Shown one piece after another: positions 1 through 14,400 of a stretch of DNA of 64,000 bases. Made by a program: the position numbers and the translations under genes. The notes under the pieces are model-generated. The model worked only from the letters and a program-made list of their open reading frames with translations. It did no database searches and had not been told where the DNA came from. Source of the DNA: Anoplopoma fimbria (lineage: Eukaryota > Chordata > Actinopteri > Perciformes > Anoplopomatidae); contig NC_072469.1 in NCBI RefSeq assembly GCF_027596085.1, positions 14,601,232 through 14,665,231 on the forward strand, in the 5' to 3' direction. Every line of letters starts with the position of its first letter. Positions within the stretch are counted from its first letter, which is position 1.

Positions 1-3000
1 TTGATGAAACAGACAGGCATTGTAGCTTCAGAGAGAGACGTCACTTACTTTTGGGTGTGTGGTCTTTTTAATGAAATATTTTCACAATAGTACATTTCAA
101 CAGTTTTACAACATAATGCTACTTTCTTGAAGAGCAAAATTATCTTTAAAATCAGAAACATATGTATAATCCATGGCACAATTCAAATGGGATCAAATAA
201 TTTGTCTCGCCATTGACTACAGTACATATTTCTTCCGAAATAAGGTGCTCCATGGTGGTGTACCGGAAGGGGCGGGACTTTGCCCTGCTGTGAATGTTTT
301 CCAGGAGAGACAGTCTGAAAATGGGTGTCATTATCCCCAAATTTAAAATATTGAATCCCGATGTAACACTTTAGAAAACTGACAACACATCTTTCCAAGT
401 ATAACTCTGCACCTATCCTAAAAAGTGTAAACTGTTGAAAAACAAACATTACTGCAAGATTTATTGCTAAGTCTGTGAGGACGTAAACACTGCCACATTT
501 TCTCATGGATGATCAATACAATATATCTAAACCCTCTCAAGAACTCCTACTCTCTTTACAAATCACCCACTAACTGGTAGCCACCAGCACTTAACGCTGA
601 ATCTGCAAATCCGACTGTGCTCATCACTGCATTAAATATGCAATGAGAGACATCCGCCGGGACTCGTACTGTCTCCCTAATGATGCGATTGAACAAAAAC
701 TAGGGCAGAGATCGCTGCCGCCTGTCTATTTAGAAGTTCGGCTAGCAGCCCATGAAATCAAACTTCCATGCACTCACCAGTCCGGGAACCACTTGGCAAG
801 AGATTGACGTATCGAAGGATGAGGCAGTGCCCCGATAAGCGGAGCTGGCATTTGTTTGAACATTCGCCCATTGCCTCCCCATCGCTGAGTTAAACACTGG
901 CTGGGAATCGACTGGAGGCAATCCACAAACAGAGACCAGCTCCCCACCTGTTCCCTCCAATGAATTGATTTTTCTTTTTACTTTTCTTTCAAAAGAATGC
1001 AAATCAAACGGACTGTCTCCCAACAAAAATGATGTTATCAAAGGATGAAGACAATGCGGTAGCTGAAAGGAATTGGGAGAAATTGGTGTTTATGGTTCTT
1101 CAGCATGAAAAACAGAATGATTGCACTGGAAGATCAGCGCTTTCTCCTTCAGATGAAAGACTCGTACCTGTATTATCACAAACGCACACAAACACATTTG
1201 GCTTTGCACTCTGCCTTCACAGTCCAAGTGTATATCAAACACCCCTCCGCTTTGCTGCAATTTCTTTCACATGATTTTCTCCTCTCTCTTCCTTTCATTT
1301 CGCTTCCCCTTTCCTTTCATTCCATCCCTCTGCATGCCGGGGAAATGAAAACAGAGGTGGAACCCCGGTGATTGAATTTTTCTTTATTCATGCCGTCGTC
1401 CTGTGTAAATATGGAGCCGTCAAGTGTAAACTGAATTCCGCAGCTGGTCGTCACAGAGAGCAAGCGTGGAGATGTGGAATACCACCGGGATGCCACACAA
1501 TCCCACTCATTCCTGTCACATTTTCCTGCCATTCAAACCCAAACACACCTCCTGTAAACAGTCCTAAACAGGAACAGGATCTTGTAAAAAAAAAATGTAA
1601 TGTGGCCAATGTATTAACACCATACTAATTATTTTGTCTGTTTCTGGGTTCCAAGGTTTTTTCATGTTATAGACTGGTTCAAATATAGATCTAGGTTAAA
1701 TGCTGAAAGAAGTAATCAGCATTGCATATGTTAATTACAGATGTGAAGATAGCAAACAGTTCCTTCATAATGACCTCCCCTGGGCCCCTGCGTGGTGATC
1801 CAGCAGCGTGCTAATGGGGTTACTCCCAGTCCTCTGTGGATTTCCTCCCACCGTCTATGAAAACCACATAAGCGTTATCAGAGTAAACACCGAACATTTA
1901 CATATTCATCATGACAAACATGACCTAAAATAGTACTATTACAACAGTGAGATGAAAGTTTGAAGATCCTTGAACATCAGAGAGTTTATAAAGAGACAAA
2001 GAAAGAGTCCAGAGGACAATTTTGTACAAACAATGGTATAGCAAGCCAGATGCTCTACTGTTAAAGTAGACTATATATATATATATCATTATAAAGAATA
2101 TTCCAAACTGTTTGTTGTAAACGACCATCCCAGATTACAAACCCGTTGTAGGTTAAACTTTGACCAACAGTTCTTGCTTTACTACAAGTTCCAGTAGTTA
2201 TTTAATTGCGATTAATAAATAAAAAGGAAATTGCACCCAAAATAGATAAATAATGATGCTGGTTATTTAAAAGTCTGAATTCATGCTTTGTTAGGTCTGT
2301 ACACAAGACGACAAGCAAACAACTTTTAATAGTTGCTAGTATATGCTAATACTCAGAATAGTCATCAAGGCATAAATATGCCAGTGACATTATTGTTGTT
2401 TCCATAGATGGTCTATGGCTTATACACATACATTTAGACATAAGTTTCATCCGGTCTCAACAAATATATGAGGTACTATGGGAGCGCTCTGGGTGCCCAA
2501 GGACGATTCAACAATGTCAGAATGACAACACTGAAAGGCCTTAGTGACAAAATGTTGCATCACTTTGAAAGAATTTTGCATATTTGATGGCATTCGCCAT
2601 GCATCTCTCACATCATTCCCATCACACGATACAAATATAGGTCTTTTGTATCTTTGCATTGACTAAGAATGTAATCCTGTAGCTGAAAAGTTTGGTGTAA
2701 GTACACCATGAGAGCTGGGAGTTGGGTGATAAATCACTGTGAGCTCATAAATACAAGTGACCCTTTTTATTTGCTGCACAACCACCTCTTCAGGACATTC
2801 AGAGGCCTACAGGACTACATTTCAGCTCCTCCTGCCGACCTCCGCGCTCCTCCCTTTGTTCTCTCTACATGGGGAAAGCTATCTTGACAGTAGGAGATAA
2901 GCATCGACCAGACGCTCCGAAACACAAGAAAGAGGTAAGGGAGCACAAGGTTGTTTTTTTTAGCAGCACACACTCTTCCCTTGCAGCCGTGTCTTGTTTG

Positions 3001-5403
3001 TACACTGGGGAGGTGGCAGGATCTCATGTTTCACCAGCTCTTGTCGCGTAGCCTCACCGCTACACCGTCTGCTGCTGTCATCCCACTGTACACCCATGTT
3101 GTTAAGAATAGCATGATATGTGCAGTTGGACTGCTTTGCATCTTTCAGGTAGAGGTTTGTGCTGCTGCAAACAAGAGAAAGAGGAGAATAAAGAGCCAAC
3201 AGAGTCAGGGGGTGGATCTGCTTATTTCATGCCCTATTCTTTTTCTCAGGCCTCCTCCTCCTCTCTCTCCCCCTCTTGACTGATGTAACAAGACTCCAGC
3301 CTGATGTCTATCACGATCCTCATTACACCTCTGTTGTCCTTTTTCCAAGACCCACATAAGAGGTCCTCTGTCTCAGGTGGTCCTTGTCTCCCTCGCTCAC
3401 CCCACCATTCTTTTTTGCCATCTCCATTTTTCACAGAGAGCCTATCCTATAAAGAGATGAGGCAGCTCACATGAATTTAAAAAGGTCAAGCTTCTAGTAT
3501 GATACCAGAATTTTGACGTAACGTATTGAATTGTAGCAAATTTAGCACAGCTGGGTTGTGATGACATTTGGGCGTCTGTGGTGGTGGTAGCAGCAGCAGT
3601 GGATTTTTCTGGAAGATAAGAAGAAATTTCAAGTTGTCGCCAAAATAGCTTAAGAGATAGAGAAAGGGTTTGTTCCTATAGAAACGCCATGTGAAAAGAC
3701 GTATTGATGTCTGTTCCGTGCGTTATACAAACTTAAGATGCAGGCCAAAATAAGACGACTTTAATTCAATGATCCACAGGCTTCTAAGTGGAAGAACAAC
3801 AGCTTGATTTATGAGACACCAAAGTGCTCACTGCAACAGAAGAACAAACACAAACGGCAAATCCCAGACAACTTAATCCTCAAAGATGTTCTTCAAACTT
3901 GACGGAATCGCTGCAATCGAGGGCTCGCTCTCTGTTGCAATCAAAGACCTCTTCCCCAGAAGCTTGAATGGTTTGTGATGATGATTAGTTGACCACGTTG
4001 CGAAGCCGAGGAGTGGATGCAGATGTGGCTAATTCCAATGGCGCACTGGAAAGCTGATTGTATGGCACAGAGTACTAGCAGCTAATCAATACCGTTAGCA
4101 TCGCTAGCCCTCGTTTCTGCGCCTGAGAGCTCGGCACCTGTGACTGCAGCCCGGTGCTAATTTGGGCTTGATTATCATCAGAGCTCATCTGCTTCCCTGC
4201 ATCCAATAACCTCTCCAATTAGAGGACTCTGGTGCTGCTAAATCTAAGTGTACAGCAGTGTACTGTACACAGCAGGGACAATTACTCAAGTGTGGGAACC
4301 TTTATACAAATGTAGTATTTGGTAAAAGTCTGAAGTTCTTGAACTGCAATTACAGTTTTGTGAAGAGAAACTTGATTTGCTAAACTTAGTGCATTAAGAA
4401 ATACAGAAGATGAGTGATATTAAATGAATGACATTTTGCCACCATCTAAAACAGTTCTAATCTGTGTGATGTGTAAATGTGATATCTAGAAACCAGAGGC
4501 TGCAACATTGTGACTATTTCATTTACACAACATGCTGTTCTACTCAAATTTATGCAAGGTAACCATTAATGGCATAGTTATCAACTGATTCGTATGTCAC
4601 AGGAATATCATTTGAATAGCAAAACAAGTACCTCCATATCACGTACACAGACCTGCACAATAATGTATGGCTATGACAAGTTTCCTATGAGAAGACAGTG
4701 CCCGCGGCGATCATTCCCCAGCCTTTGTTTTTCCATCTTTTGGAGCAGGAGACGAGCCGGAGAATGACTCCATTAATGCAGAACCTATTTCTTCCAAATC
4801 AAAGGCAACACCCTACCCGATGTAATAACAGCCTCTTCCCTCCTTGCCTCTGGTGCTTTGCTTTTACTCATCTGTGGAAGCAAGGTCATGAAGGTTTCGG
4901 GTGTACAGTGGAGTGTTGTGAAGAGTCAAGGTGCATGTGTGTGGTGACGTTTCCTGTGATTGACAGTGCAGAAGTGCAAACTTACAGTATTGTTCATCGA
5001 GTTGGTCAAATTACCACCGTAGATTGTAACACTATTAGATTTGTTTTTTCTGTTTTTAACAGCATGTATTTCCAAAATGGACTATTGTTAGCGTTTTGGT
5101 GAATAGAATGGTAAATATAAATGCTTTGTCTGCTTATTTTCCACAGCCTTGCTTGTGTTTAGGTATTTCTGTATGCTTTTATATGTGATTATTAAACTTA
5201 TTGTTTCTGACAGTGGGAGGGCCATTCAACTGGCCTTCAGAGGTAATTTTGAGTAGCTCCTGCATGATTTTCTGTCTAGATCGAGCAGTTCATTTTTTAC
5301 ACTGCTGTTGTATTTTTATTGGTATTAATCAATAGGTCAACAAAACAGATATTTATCCACAGAATATGGAAAATTGCTGACTGTATATAGTTTAAGTATT
5401 ATC
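1..5403. other. Non-coding unique sequence, no gene seen
   Basis: No open frame here resembles a known protein, and all are short and in mixed frames. The stretch looks unique and moderately AT-rich. A short pure TA tract lies at 2072-2086. A GC-richer patch at about 4030-4230 holds several TAAT/ATTA homeodomain-type cores, for example around 4078-4110 and 4150-4220, and has the texture of conserved non-coding DNA. That last point is an impression only, since no alignment was possible. Confidence 0.6.
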
Positions 5404-5910
5404 TTAAACGCACAATATGTAATTTCCTAGGGGTTCTCTCAATAGAATGATGCATAAATGAGTCCTAAAACTGAGTCAAAAAAAAATGAGTCAGCATTTT
5501 TGCATAAAGGGTGTCACGGAGGGGACAGGAACAAAGCTGCCGCTGACGTTTGTTAAGCTTGTTTCTTTGATAACTTTAAATCCAGACGTCTGATGACTAA
5601 AATCCTTCATCAAGTGAAAATATGTAGTTAAAAGCAACCAAGATCTAAAAAGTCTATTGTCAGAATGTGGCTTAAAAATGGATAGAATAAATTTATGACA
5701 GCGTCTGGCAGACAACCACAGCGCTGGCGGATGTGCTAAGTGGATTTGAAGCCATTGACAGGCTACCAAAAGAAACTTACAGTTACCTTGATTTGAACAA
5801 CGGATAATTATGGGACATAAACATTTGGGATAAAGTACACAACTCAACAACATAAACAACATAGGTCTAGTTGCTTTTTTGACATTCTAATGTGAAAATG
5901 TCACATATGA
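5404..5910. mobile_element. Probable degraded non-autonomous DNA transposon
   Basis: The left end carries CGCACAATATGTAATTTC (from about 5410), which I recognise as the end of a very common short fish repeat. The right end near 5893-5912 reads, on the reverse strand, as a degraded version of it (CATATGTGACATTTTC against CAATATGTAATTTC), so the two could be decayed terminal inverted repeats. The interior also looks like that family, with a segment around 5695-5790. The 123-codon minus-strand frame at 5491-5862 lies inside and has no protein resemblance, so I treat it as chance. Family name and exact ends are uncertain. Confidence 0.5.
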
Positions 5911-8900
5911 AGACCACATGCAATGAACTAAAGTCCGGTGCTATTTAACGCTACCAACATTTAATGTCTCTTTGCAAACGGTCACCTGTTGAGGGACTCT
6001 GTGCTCAAACCACTGATGGTTAGCCACAGTGGCTGGAGTCCTAATTAAGCCATGGTGGAAATGTCGTTAGCCAGCCTCCTAATGATACTAATTGTTTGCT
6101 TCAAACCAGGAAAAGTGCATCATGGGCATAATGGGATAATAAGAAGCTCTAATGCCACCCCCCAACGGGATCGCACCTGCTTATTACACACTGAAAGCTA
6201 TATTTAGTCACTGTAGGTACTAATATCTATCAACTACATGTGTTTTGGATGTTTGAGTCATTCGTGCTACAGTGAACTTTTTGTTTAGGCTATTTGTTTT
6301 TGTGCATGGGCTTTGTCTTAAGAGGAGGTGAGGAGAAGAGAGAGGTTCTGGACGAGGGTAGAGCGGCGTTGCCTTTTATATTCTCAGCATGAATCCTGCA
6401 GAAAGTCATTAACCGCAACAATAGAATTTCTGCTCTATTTGCCTGGCAGATTTTTTTCCCTCTGGCATTTGGAGTACGCCACCCTTAGTCTGGGGTCTGA
6501 AGAAGTGCCCCCTCAACTTACACATCGTCGGTCTGAGGATGTGTTGCGAATACACCACTGCCATGGTTTCTCATGTCTACCATGATTATGCAACTGTAGG
6601 ATAATGCCAAACAAAGGCATCAACCTATTCTGTCATGATTGCCATGAAGGTCTGCAGGACCAGTGACCAGGCCTCTTGGTTGGACATCTTATCCAATGCA
6701 TTTCAATACCTTAATATTCAGTCTTGCGTGGTGGGAAACCGTTGGAGGCATCTTTTCCATGCTGCAGGCTGTAGCTTGTCATTAAAAGGAACATTATTTT
6801 TTCCACCTATCCGAGCCAGGTAACGAGTGTGAATAACTGGAGCATGTGTTACTGATGGTCCATGTGCTTTTTGCATCACAGTGATGTGCTTGGTATGAGG
6901 AAGAACTACGAGTGCTACTCTCTGTTGGGTAGCTGTTGGGCAAATTGTTGCGCAAAAATGTCCTTGTTATCACCGCCTGTGTTATGTTTCCAACAGGGAA
7001 AGTGAAATCTCACCCTCCAGAATCTGCAGTAAAGAATGTCAGCGTGCGCAGTTTTTGTTGGATGATGTCGATGACGATCACCCAGAGAATATGAGATGTG
7101 AGATGCAATACTATAGATTTATGTTTTTCTCCTCACTGGGACAGAGGTGAGCTGGAGACCTTCTTCAGGATCCCACAGATACACTGGAACAGACAACCAA
7201 TACCAGAAGGGTAATTTAGGGGCGTTATATTCATTGGAATTTTCTAATTTAATGGTATGCCTCCGAAAAATGAGTGAGAGCCGCCCATGAGTTGCTGCTG
7301 CTGTTGGGCAGCTAGTCCACGGGCAGCCAGAGAGACACAGCGGATGTGAAAACTGCGTGTAGAGCCGACATATTTCACATCTGACTTGGTGAATTAAGGA
7401 TTTATTTCGACCAAACATTGGCAGCAGATTGCTGGAACAGTTGAAAGATTAACCAAGACATCTTTGGTGAGTTATATTTTGTGTCTGTCCGGTTTGAATG
7501 AGGTGTGTTATGTGAATCACCAAGAAAATTAGGCCTGTCTTAATACGGTGTGAGAGACAAACTTAAATGTAGTTTTTTTGCGGGACAGAAAAATGGCAGC
7601 TTGGGCAAAATTAATTCTGGTACATGTAGGGACATCTGGCACAGCTCCGTAGCAGTAGAGATCAGCTTTCTCGGTCAATGATGGTACGCACTGGGGAATT
7701 AATTTCTTCAGTGGACTACATTTACCTATCAGCACTGAACTGGACACTCACATAAAAGGTGGTGACATTTTTTCTGTTTGAGATCCCAACAATGCAGTGT
7801 ATCATTCTCGTGGAACAGAAGCTTTCTATGGAACCCGGTAAAGAACTGAATTTTTTTTCCAATTGTTCCTGCATTGAACTCACTGTAATCATGTGTCATT
7901 GCTCTCCAACAATTAAATAGCTCTGGGAAAACTGAGACGCAATTATGGATCCAAACAAAACACTTGGCAAACTACTGTAAAGACCCAGTAAATAGGAACT
8001 ATTCTGAAAGGGTTAGAGAGCTCTCATCTTTCCGCCCAGCTCTCGTTCCATGGCTTGCTTTGCTTTTCACTCCCGTCTCTTATAAACAGTGCATGAGAGT
8101 GGAAGAAGGAATGCTTTCTGGCATGGGGTCCTTTTGTTGTCTTGGTGACTGCTGCTCAGCCATCTCGGAAAAACTCAGGGGCCCTAACACATCATCTCCG
8201 TGGCTCCCAAGGCAGTCCCGGCGAGGCTCAGATCAGATTTTCTATAAAGCTTCATACAGTTCCACAAACACAACCCGGAACAACTGACCAGAGTTGCCAT
8301 TTAGTCCAGAAAATCTGCCTCCTGGCAATCATCCAGCACCTTAACATTCACCGGAATTGTTCCTGTGCTGCTACGCTCTTATTTCCCCCCGTTCATCTGC
8401 AGTTATTTAAGTGAAGACTGTTTTTCTGTTTGGCCTTTAAAGTGTCTGTTCCGTATGTTTGACATACGCAAGACAAAGCCTCCTTTTAATTTCTGCGGAT
8501 GTGTGCGATTTAGGCGGACAGCCGTCAGATTTAAATAGCGAAGTGGCCCACCTGCTCTGTGTTTGTCGAGCGGAGAGAGAGTCTTTGTTTAAGATTGTAG
8601 ATGTGATTAGGAGATTACTAATTCATGCTTACAAAGCTTGGGTTACTAGAGTGCTTCATGTTTTTGGATTTATAAAGATCTTGAGTTTCCATTCCTGTGC
8701 TGATGCAAGTAGATAGCCTTGTGTAAATAAATCTGTAAAAGCTACAGTAGACATCTACGTATAATGATTCAAGGAAGCACAAGACAAACAATGTAATAAG
8801 TTTCCAATAAACCTGTTTTAAATTATGGAAAGGTCTCCATTAACTCTGGAATGCACAATTTGCTTCCCCAGCGCCCCGGCTCCCCGGCTTTGAAAACATT

Positions 8901-9921
8901 GTTATTACTCAAAATGTGAGATCTTTATTCATTGTTTTTTCATCGTAATTTTTGTTAACATTTCCTGCCGAGAACAAACGCCAATGCAAGCTCACATGTG
9001 TGCACGCTGAAAGCCAGAGAGTTTTGCTGGCTTTATGAAATGTTTCCCCGGAGGCTCAGTGACTGAGGAAGTGTCATGTAGATCATTTTCTCATTTCTCC
9101 TTTTGATGAAAGCTTGTTTAGAGAAGCCCCCCCCCGAATGCACAAACTAAAGTGACTGGAGTGAATAAAGATGCTCAATGGGATATCATATCTGTCAAAG
9201 CAATATTACATTCCTGAATTGTTTCTTGGACCATTGTTAAATTGAATAACTCTGCAACTGAGTGATCAACATCATCTTCATACAAATACGTATTTGGATT
9301 ATGCAGAATTTAATAACCAAACTATTTCTCACTATTAAAGTTTGAGAACAAAAGGCTACAGTTGTTAACTAACATAACTGAAGCCGTCTATTGCGCTTCG
9401 AAACTGATTTGAACTATATTCAGCCAAAGTATTGAAATAATCTCCTCCACTGTGAGCTGACCCATTCTCAATAGCGTGTGCAAACCAATTCAGTCCTGCT
9501 TCCTGGATCTGTGACGTGACTCCAGTCTGGCAGGGGTGGACAGGAGTGAACGGCGCGATAAGGAAGTCCAGACCCGGTCACCCACTGCCCATCGTCAGAG
9601 AGGCAGACGTGTGACAGATCATAAAATGAACAGGCTGCTCCTTTTTTTCTTTTTTTCACATACAGAGGCACTGCACAAACACAACTGCTGGACAGAGATA
9701 GCTGGCAAGGCAATCACCACAAGAGACAGCACGGGGAGGGAGGGGGGAGAGATGAGGGAGGTGTAAGATGGGGAGATGAGCCAAATAGCCTGCCTATGAA
9801 GAAGTACAGTTTCCTGACATTTTACTTAGTAGGAGCCAAATGACCGCTGGTTTGTGCTATTTGACAACTCAAGTCAACCATATTTTCGATTTAATACAGT
9901 CATGCAGTATATCTGCAACTA
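5911..9921. other. Non-coding unique sequence, no gene seen
   Basis: No recognisable gene, RNA or repeat was found. The segment at about 6040-6170 is rich in CTAAT/ATTAG cores and looks regulatory in composition. A C8 tract occurs near 9128. A CpG-bearing patch lies at about 9505-9620. Short open frames here occur on both strands with no family resemblance. Confidence 0.55.
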
Positions 9922-10006
9922 TAGGAGCTAGAGCCAGGCTGATTTATCAGCTGGCTGATTTTATTGTTGGATATTGGCCTTTCAAATATATATTGGTATC
10001 GACGTA
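9922..10006. repeat. Fragment of a dispersed repeat rich in CTGAT/GGCC motifs
   Basis: The stretch contains repeated CTGATTTATCAGC and GGCTGATTTTATTG-like words followed by GGATATTGGCC. These resemble the CCGAT-WW-ATCGG word repeats of a common fish dispersed repeat. A weaker relative in the opposite sense is seen at about 30936-30962. The family is not identified and the boundaries are approximate. Confidence 0.4.
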
Positions 10007-11172
10007 TATTATGTCAAAATTTGTGCAAATATGAATGCTTTAGTTTTTATGTGGTATAATACAGTATTAGCTGCTTCAGACTGTATTCAACTTTTTTTCT
10101 TTACGCAGTAAATCTAGCTGAATGCACACCAACTCTAATTGGATATATTTTGTGGCAAGTAGTACAGTACAAGTAATTAGTGCCTGCAATATTCAACAAA
10201 GGGGTCAAAGATTTGATCACCCAAAATACAGCTGGTGTGAAGAAATGCAACAGGCACCACACCATGGTTAACACTATAAACCTAAAAAGTGACAATTACC
10301 AACAAAAGCCACCACGTTCTGAACAGACACATTACAAACACAGTAACAAAAACAAACATCACCAAAAAGTAACATCTACGCGTCAGGAAATAGTCGCTAA
10401 TTTTCCCTGTAATTATGGTGTCTTTCTTCTTTTCTGAGCCTCACTTTTGACAAATGGCGAGTCAGTTATTTTATTATTTAATTTACCAATGAACTTTACT
10501 GTTTCAGTGCACTGATGTACTCTAATAGGAGCACTTATAAATTCCCAAACAGATGCAGGCAGCCGTGGGAAGCAGTGCAGACACAGTACACGGGAGAACA
10601 GGGACATGAGCAGTTGGCCGAAAACTAATGATGCGTGACTTGGAGGCCATGGAGAAGTTAGAAACTATTAATTATCCTCAGAAATCCCTTTTGTTATTGT
10701 TAGGTTGCTTAGTTTTTCCATCAAAAATTCCCAGGGCCCAAGATTATACAAATAGCTGGTTTTGTGGGACCAAAGAAATTCAGTCGACAATGATGTAAAA
10801 CAGTGAAAAGCAGCACATTATCACAGTTGAGAGGATGGAACAAGCCATTTTGCATTGTGCTTTTTTTTTTTTTTTTACATTTCTGATAATTTAATCAACT
10901 TGAAGTATAGGGTGCTGAAACAAGACCAAGACTCTCTAGCAGCTCTGTGAGCTTCCCTTTAGCCCAGTGATGCAGTGAGCTGTCATGCAACCGTTTGCTA
11001 ATTAGTACTAAGCAGAAATTACATCTAAGGCTGATGGGATTGTTATTAAAGTATAGGATAGATTTAACTTGACCTGATGATGGCGCTAGATAAGGCATCA
11101 GGGGCAAAAGTTAGAAGGATTCATCTTCTGGGGATCACGCAATTCTGTCCAAAATTTCGATTATTATTTAAG
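10007..11172. other. Non-coding sequence with a T16 tract
   Basis: No gene is seen. A homopolymer of 16 T occupies 10861-10876. The rest is AT-rich unique-looking sequence up to the SINE target site. Confidence 0.6.
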
Positions 11173-11426
11173 ATATTTCAGGCTGGTAGTTCTCAATCAG
11201 AGGGTGGTGGTTCGATACCCGGCTTCGGCACGATGTGTCCTTGGGCAAGATATTAACCCCAAGACTTGCCATTGTGGACTGGATGTGAATGAATGTTAGT
11301 TAGAGTCTGATGGTGGCACCTTGCATGGTAGCCTGTCATCAGTGTGTGAATAAATATGTAATATACTACTGATTGTAACATAAAAGCCTGTTACCTAATG
11401 TAATGTAATGTAATATTTCAGGCTGG
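11173..11426 (+). mobile_element. SINE insertion with perfect target-site duplication
   Basis: A 14-bp sequence, ATATTTCAGGCTGG, occurs exactly at 11173-11186 and again at 11413-11426, bounding a 226-bp insert. The insert contains GGTTCGATACC at 11210-11220, a good match to the RNA polymerase III B box of tRNA-derived SINEs. It is followed by GTCCTTGGGCAAGA-type sequence found in common fish SINEs, and ends in repeated TAATG units (about 11396-11412), equivalent to the (TGTAA)n tail used by L2-type LINEs. A clear A box is missing, so the copy is probably truncated at its 5' end. Presence of the insert and its duplication are seen directly. The SINE family name is not assigned. Confidence 0.85.
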
Positions 11427-14400
11427 ACCAAAGTGGTGGTTCGACCAATAGACATTTCGATCCCCGCAGCAAGTTGAATAAAAAGTAACACCTGTTACCT
11501 GTAAAGTAACTGTGAGGAGAAAGGAGAAGTGACGAGCTCTCATTGTAACTGGACAGCAGCAAGAAGGTTTTTAACATTCATTGAGGCAGCCAAAGGTGCC
11601 GTCTCCCAGATATAATTTAAAGATATCCATCAGCCGCGTCTCCTCTGAGCTGCTCTCCAGGATGACCAACAGGCCTCGACCGTGGCCATCTCTGCTCCGC
11701 CTGATAACCTCTCACAAAAAGCCGGGAGCTCGGCGTCACCGCTGGCCAAAGCATGGCAGTGTTTGGGAACACATTTTCTGCTTGGATGGATCCAATGTTT
11801 TTGCAATTCTATTGACTCCGCTGCTAATCTGAGTTAGGAGGGGGGGGAACGAAATAAGGCTGCAGAGGGGAGATGTATAAACCTGCTTTCAGTGATGGAA
11901 GGGGAGATTGTGAGGACTGGTGAAGCGGGTGGGTTTGGGCTCCAGGGTGTACAACCTGTGCTTGTGCCTTTGCCCCTTTACACCACTGAAATGTCAAATC
12001 TGCCCTTTGCGCTCAGTTCAAATGCTATTATTTTTATCACATACTGTACAAGCCCCACTCGGTTGTCTGTCACTCACCTCCCTTAATCGTATTCAATCAC
12101 ACTTTTCTTATCTAGCTCATGGCTTCAAGAACATCCAATTTTTATATCTTATAATATCCATCTATATACTGCATGTCTTTTTCTTTCACTTTCCATTCTG
12201 ATGATCAATTAAGTCCCAGTATAATGCGTATACTCTGAAAAACATGATTTTATAAATCTGTTCACATTGTTTAGGGTTTTGAATGCTCAGTCCTTGGGGA
12301 TTTCCATATCATACGTGTATTTACAAACATTGTATGTACTGCAAATATTCTGTTAATCAAGTAAAAAAATGAAGAAAATAAATTACTGAATCGGGTGGGC
12401 TAACAGCCAAAAGACTAGCCAGCTGGGCTACTGGTGGTAAGTAATAATTATTAGTTGCTTTCCAAGATGGCACACCGTTTACATGAATGGGATAATAATA
12501 ATTCCATCATGCACCTCTCTTAGACTTAACAAACTTTATTGGACTGTAAGGATCAAATTTTGATACTAAAAAGACCCACTACTTTTGACGTGATAGTGTA
12601 TGGGGGTAATGCTCTTTTTGGCAAGTATGCGTCACGTGATGCAATACTAAGGTTGGCCGAAACACTATTTTTTTTATTTTCTTACCGGTCAGCTCGGTTG
12701 CAAAAACGGACAATAAGTTATTCAAGGGAGCTATTAGTTCAATTGACTTTTGTCTCCGTAATTGTGTACAAACTATGTGTCTTTTGTGGAGCAATATACT
12801 CCCCCAAAGGGGTTCAAGTAAAAGTGGATTGTAAAACATGATATTTTATAGCTCATTCTGTTTTGGAATATGTTGCCTTCTTAAGGTTTGTTATTGGTAA
12901 ACAGCGCCAGTTCACTTGTCAGAGTTAAACAGGAAGCTCTGGGTTTGAATAGATTTGCTTTGCCCTCGCAAGGGAATTGATTTTGCTGCAAACCTAAGTT
13001 ATAAATGCTGTCGTGACTGCGCCTTGGCTTTTAATATGACAACATTAACGTTGACATTCCCACAAAGCGTTGCTCGCAATGTCACTGGTGCTCTGCCTGC
13101 ATACCATCCAGAAAACATCATCTTCAAAGCACTGATTAATATGTAGAACTCCCCCGAGCTCCCAGACAGAGAGAGCTGCTCCCTCCACCAGAACCGGCAC
13201 AGCCACGGTACCGCGAAGGGAGCTGTGTTTTGAAATGCCACATTGGATTTGGGCATTATGCTGAGACACTGGAGGGGCCAGGCTCTGTGGGATTCATAAC
13301 GCAATGAAAAACGCTCCTCGCCATGGCCTGTCTCATTCGGGGCCCCCATGTCCGTTTCCCATAATGCCAAGCTACAGGGAGTCGAGCGCTCTGAATGGTC
13401 CTCACCCTGGGATCTAATGTGTGCCCCATGCTGTTGTCAGAATGACTTAGTCGTTACCTGGTGAGAGGTGCTAAACGTCACTTAGGCTCTTTCACAACAG
13501 AAGGTGAGTGGGGGGCCTTCACGGTGAAAGACAAGACTTTCAGAAACATACTAGTTTTGGGATGTGAGACAACAAGGACAAGCGAGCCAGCTCCATACGT
13601 GCAGCCACATATTCGTTTTTTTCCTGTCCACATCCTTCTTCCCCTTCTTGCCAGACATGCTCTCATCCCAACATGCTTCGCTCGGTAAAGCTCTTAGCCC
13701 GGGCCCACTTCAGCCGTGCAGCGTCCTGACTGATGGCTCCCTCAGCAGCACTCTAAATGACTGTGCCCATAACCATTAGAAAATATGGAACACGAGCGCC
13801 GAGCTAGCATTGAGAAATATACACCCCCGATTAATCAGGGGGGGGCTGCTGTATTACATGGGCACAGGGGACAACTCAGTGCTGAGGAGGCCAATAAAAC
13901 AGCGCATTCTCTTGGGGGGGGGAACCAAACGCTGCCATTGCCATCCACCATCACGGGAGCCCGGTGATGTACTGGGCCATTAAAAACCAAGCGACACCCG
14001 ATACTGGATGCCTGCAGGGGGCCGCGGGTGCCCTCTCATCTCGGCTTTTTTTTACAATCCGGCTAATTTCTCGGGAGGAAATCCATGTGCAAGGCTCAAT
14101 TCTAATGAAGTCAGGAACATTTGTGTGAATAAGCTGGAGAAATGTGACTCTATATCCATACGGGTGCTTTGGGACGCTGCAGCGAGCTAATTGCTGAGGT
14201 TAAAATCACATCGATTCAAATGACTTTAGAGAACTCTTTGCAGCTTTCAGCACCAATCGTCGTTACTTGTGATTACCTGTTTAGAAGGAAACAGAATCTA
14301 CGTTTAAGGATGCCATTTTCATTCCCACCCCCCATGGTTTCAGTTACTCCAAAAGGAACAAAAGCAGAGGAAACTGCTGGGATTGTTTTTTTTAGTTAAC

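Noticed and set aside
5491..5862. 123-codon minus-strand frame
   Set aside because: It lies inside a probable non-autonomous transposon and has no transposase motif.
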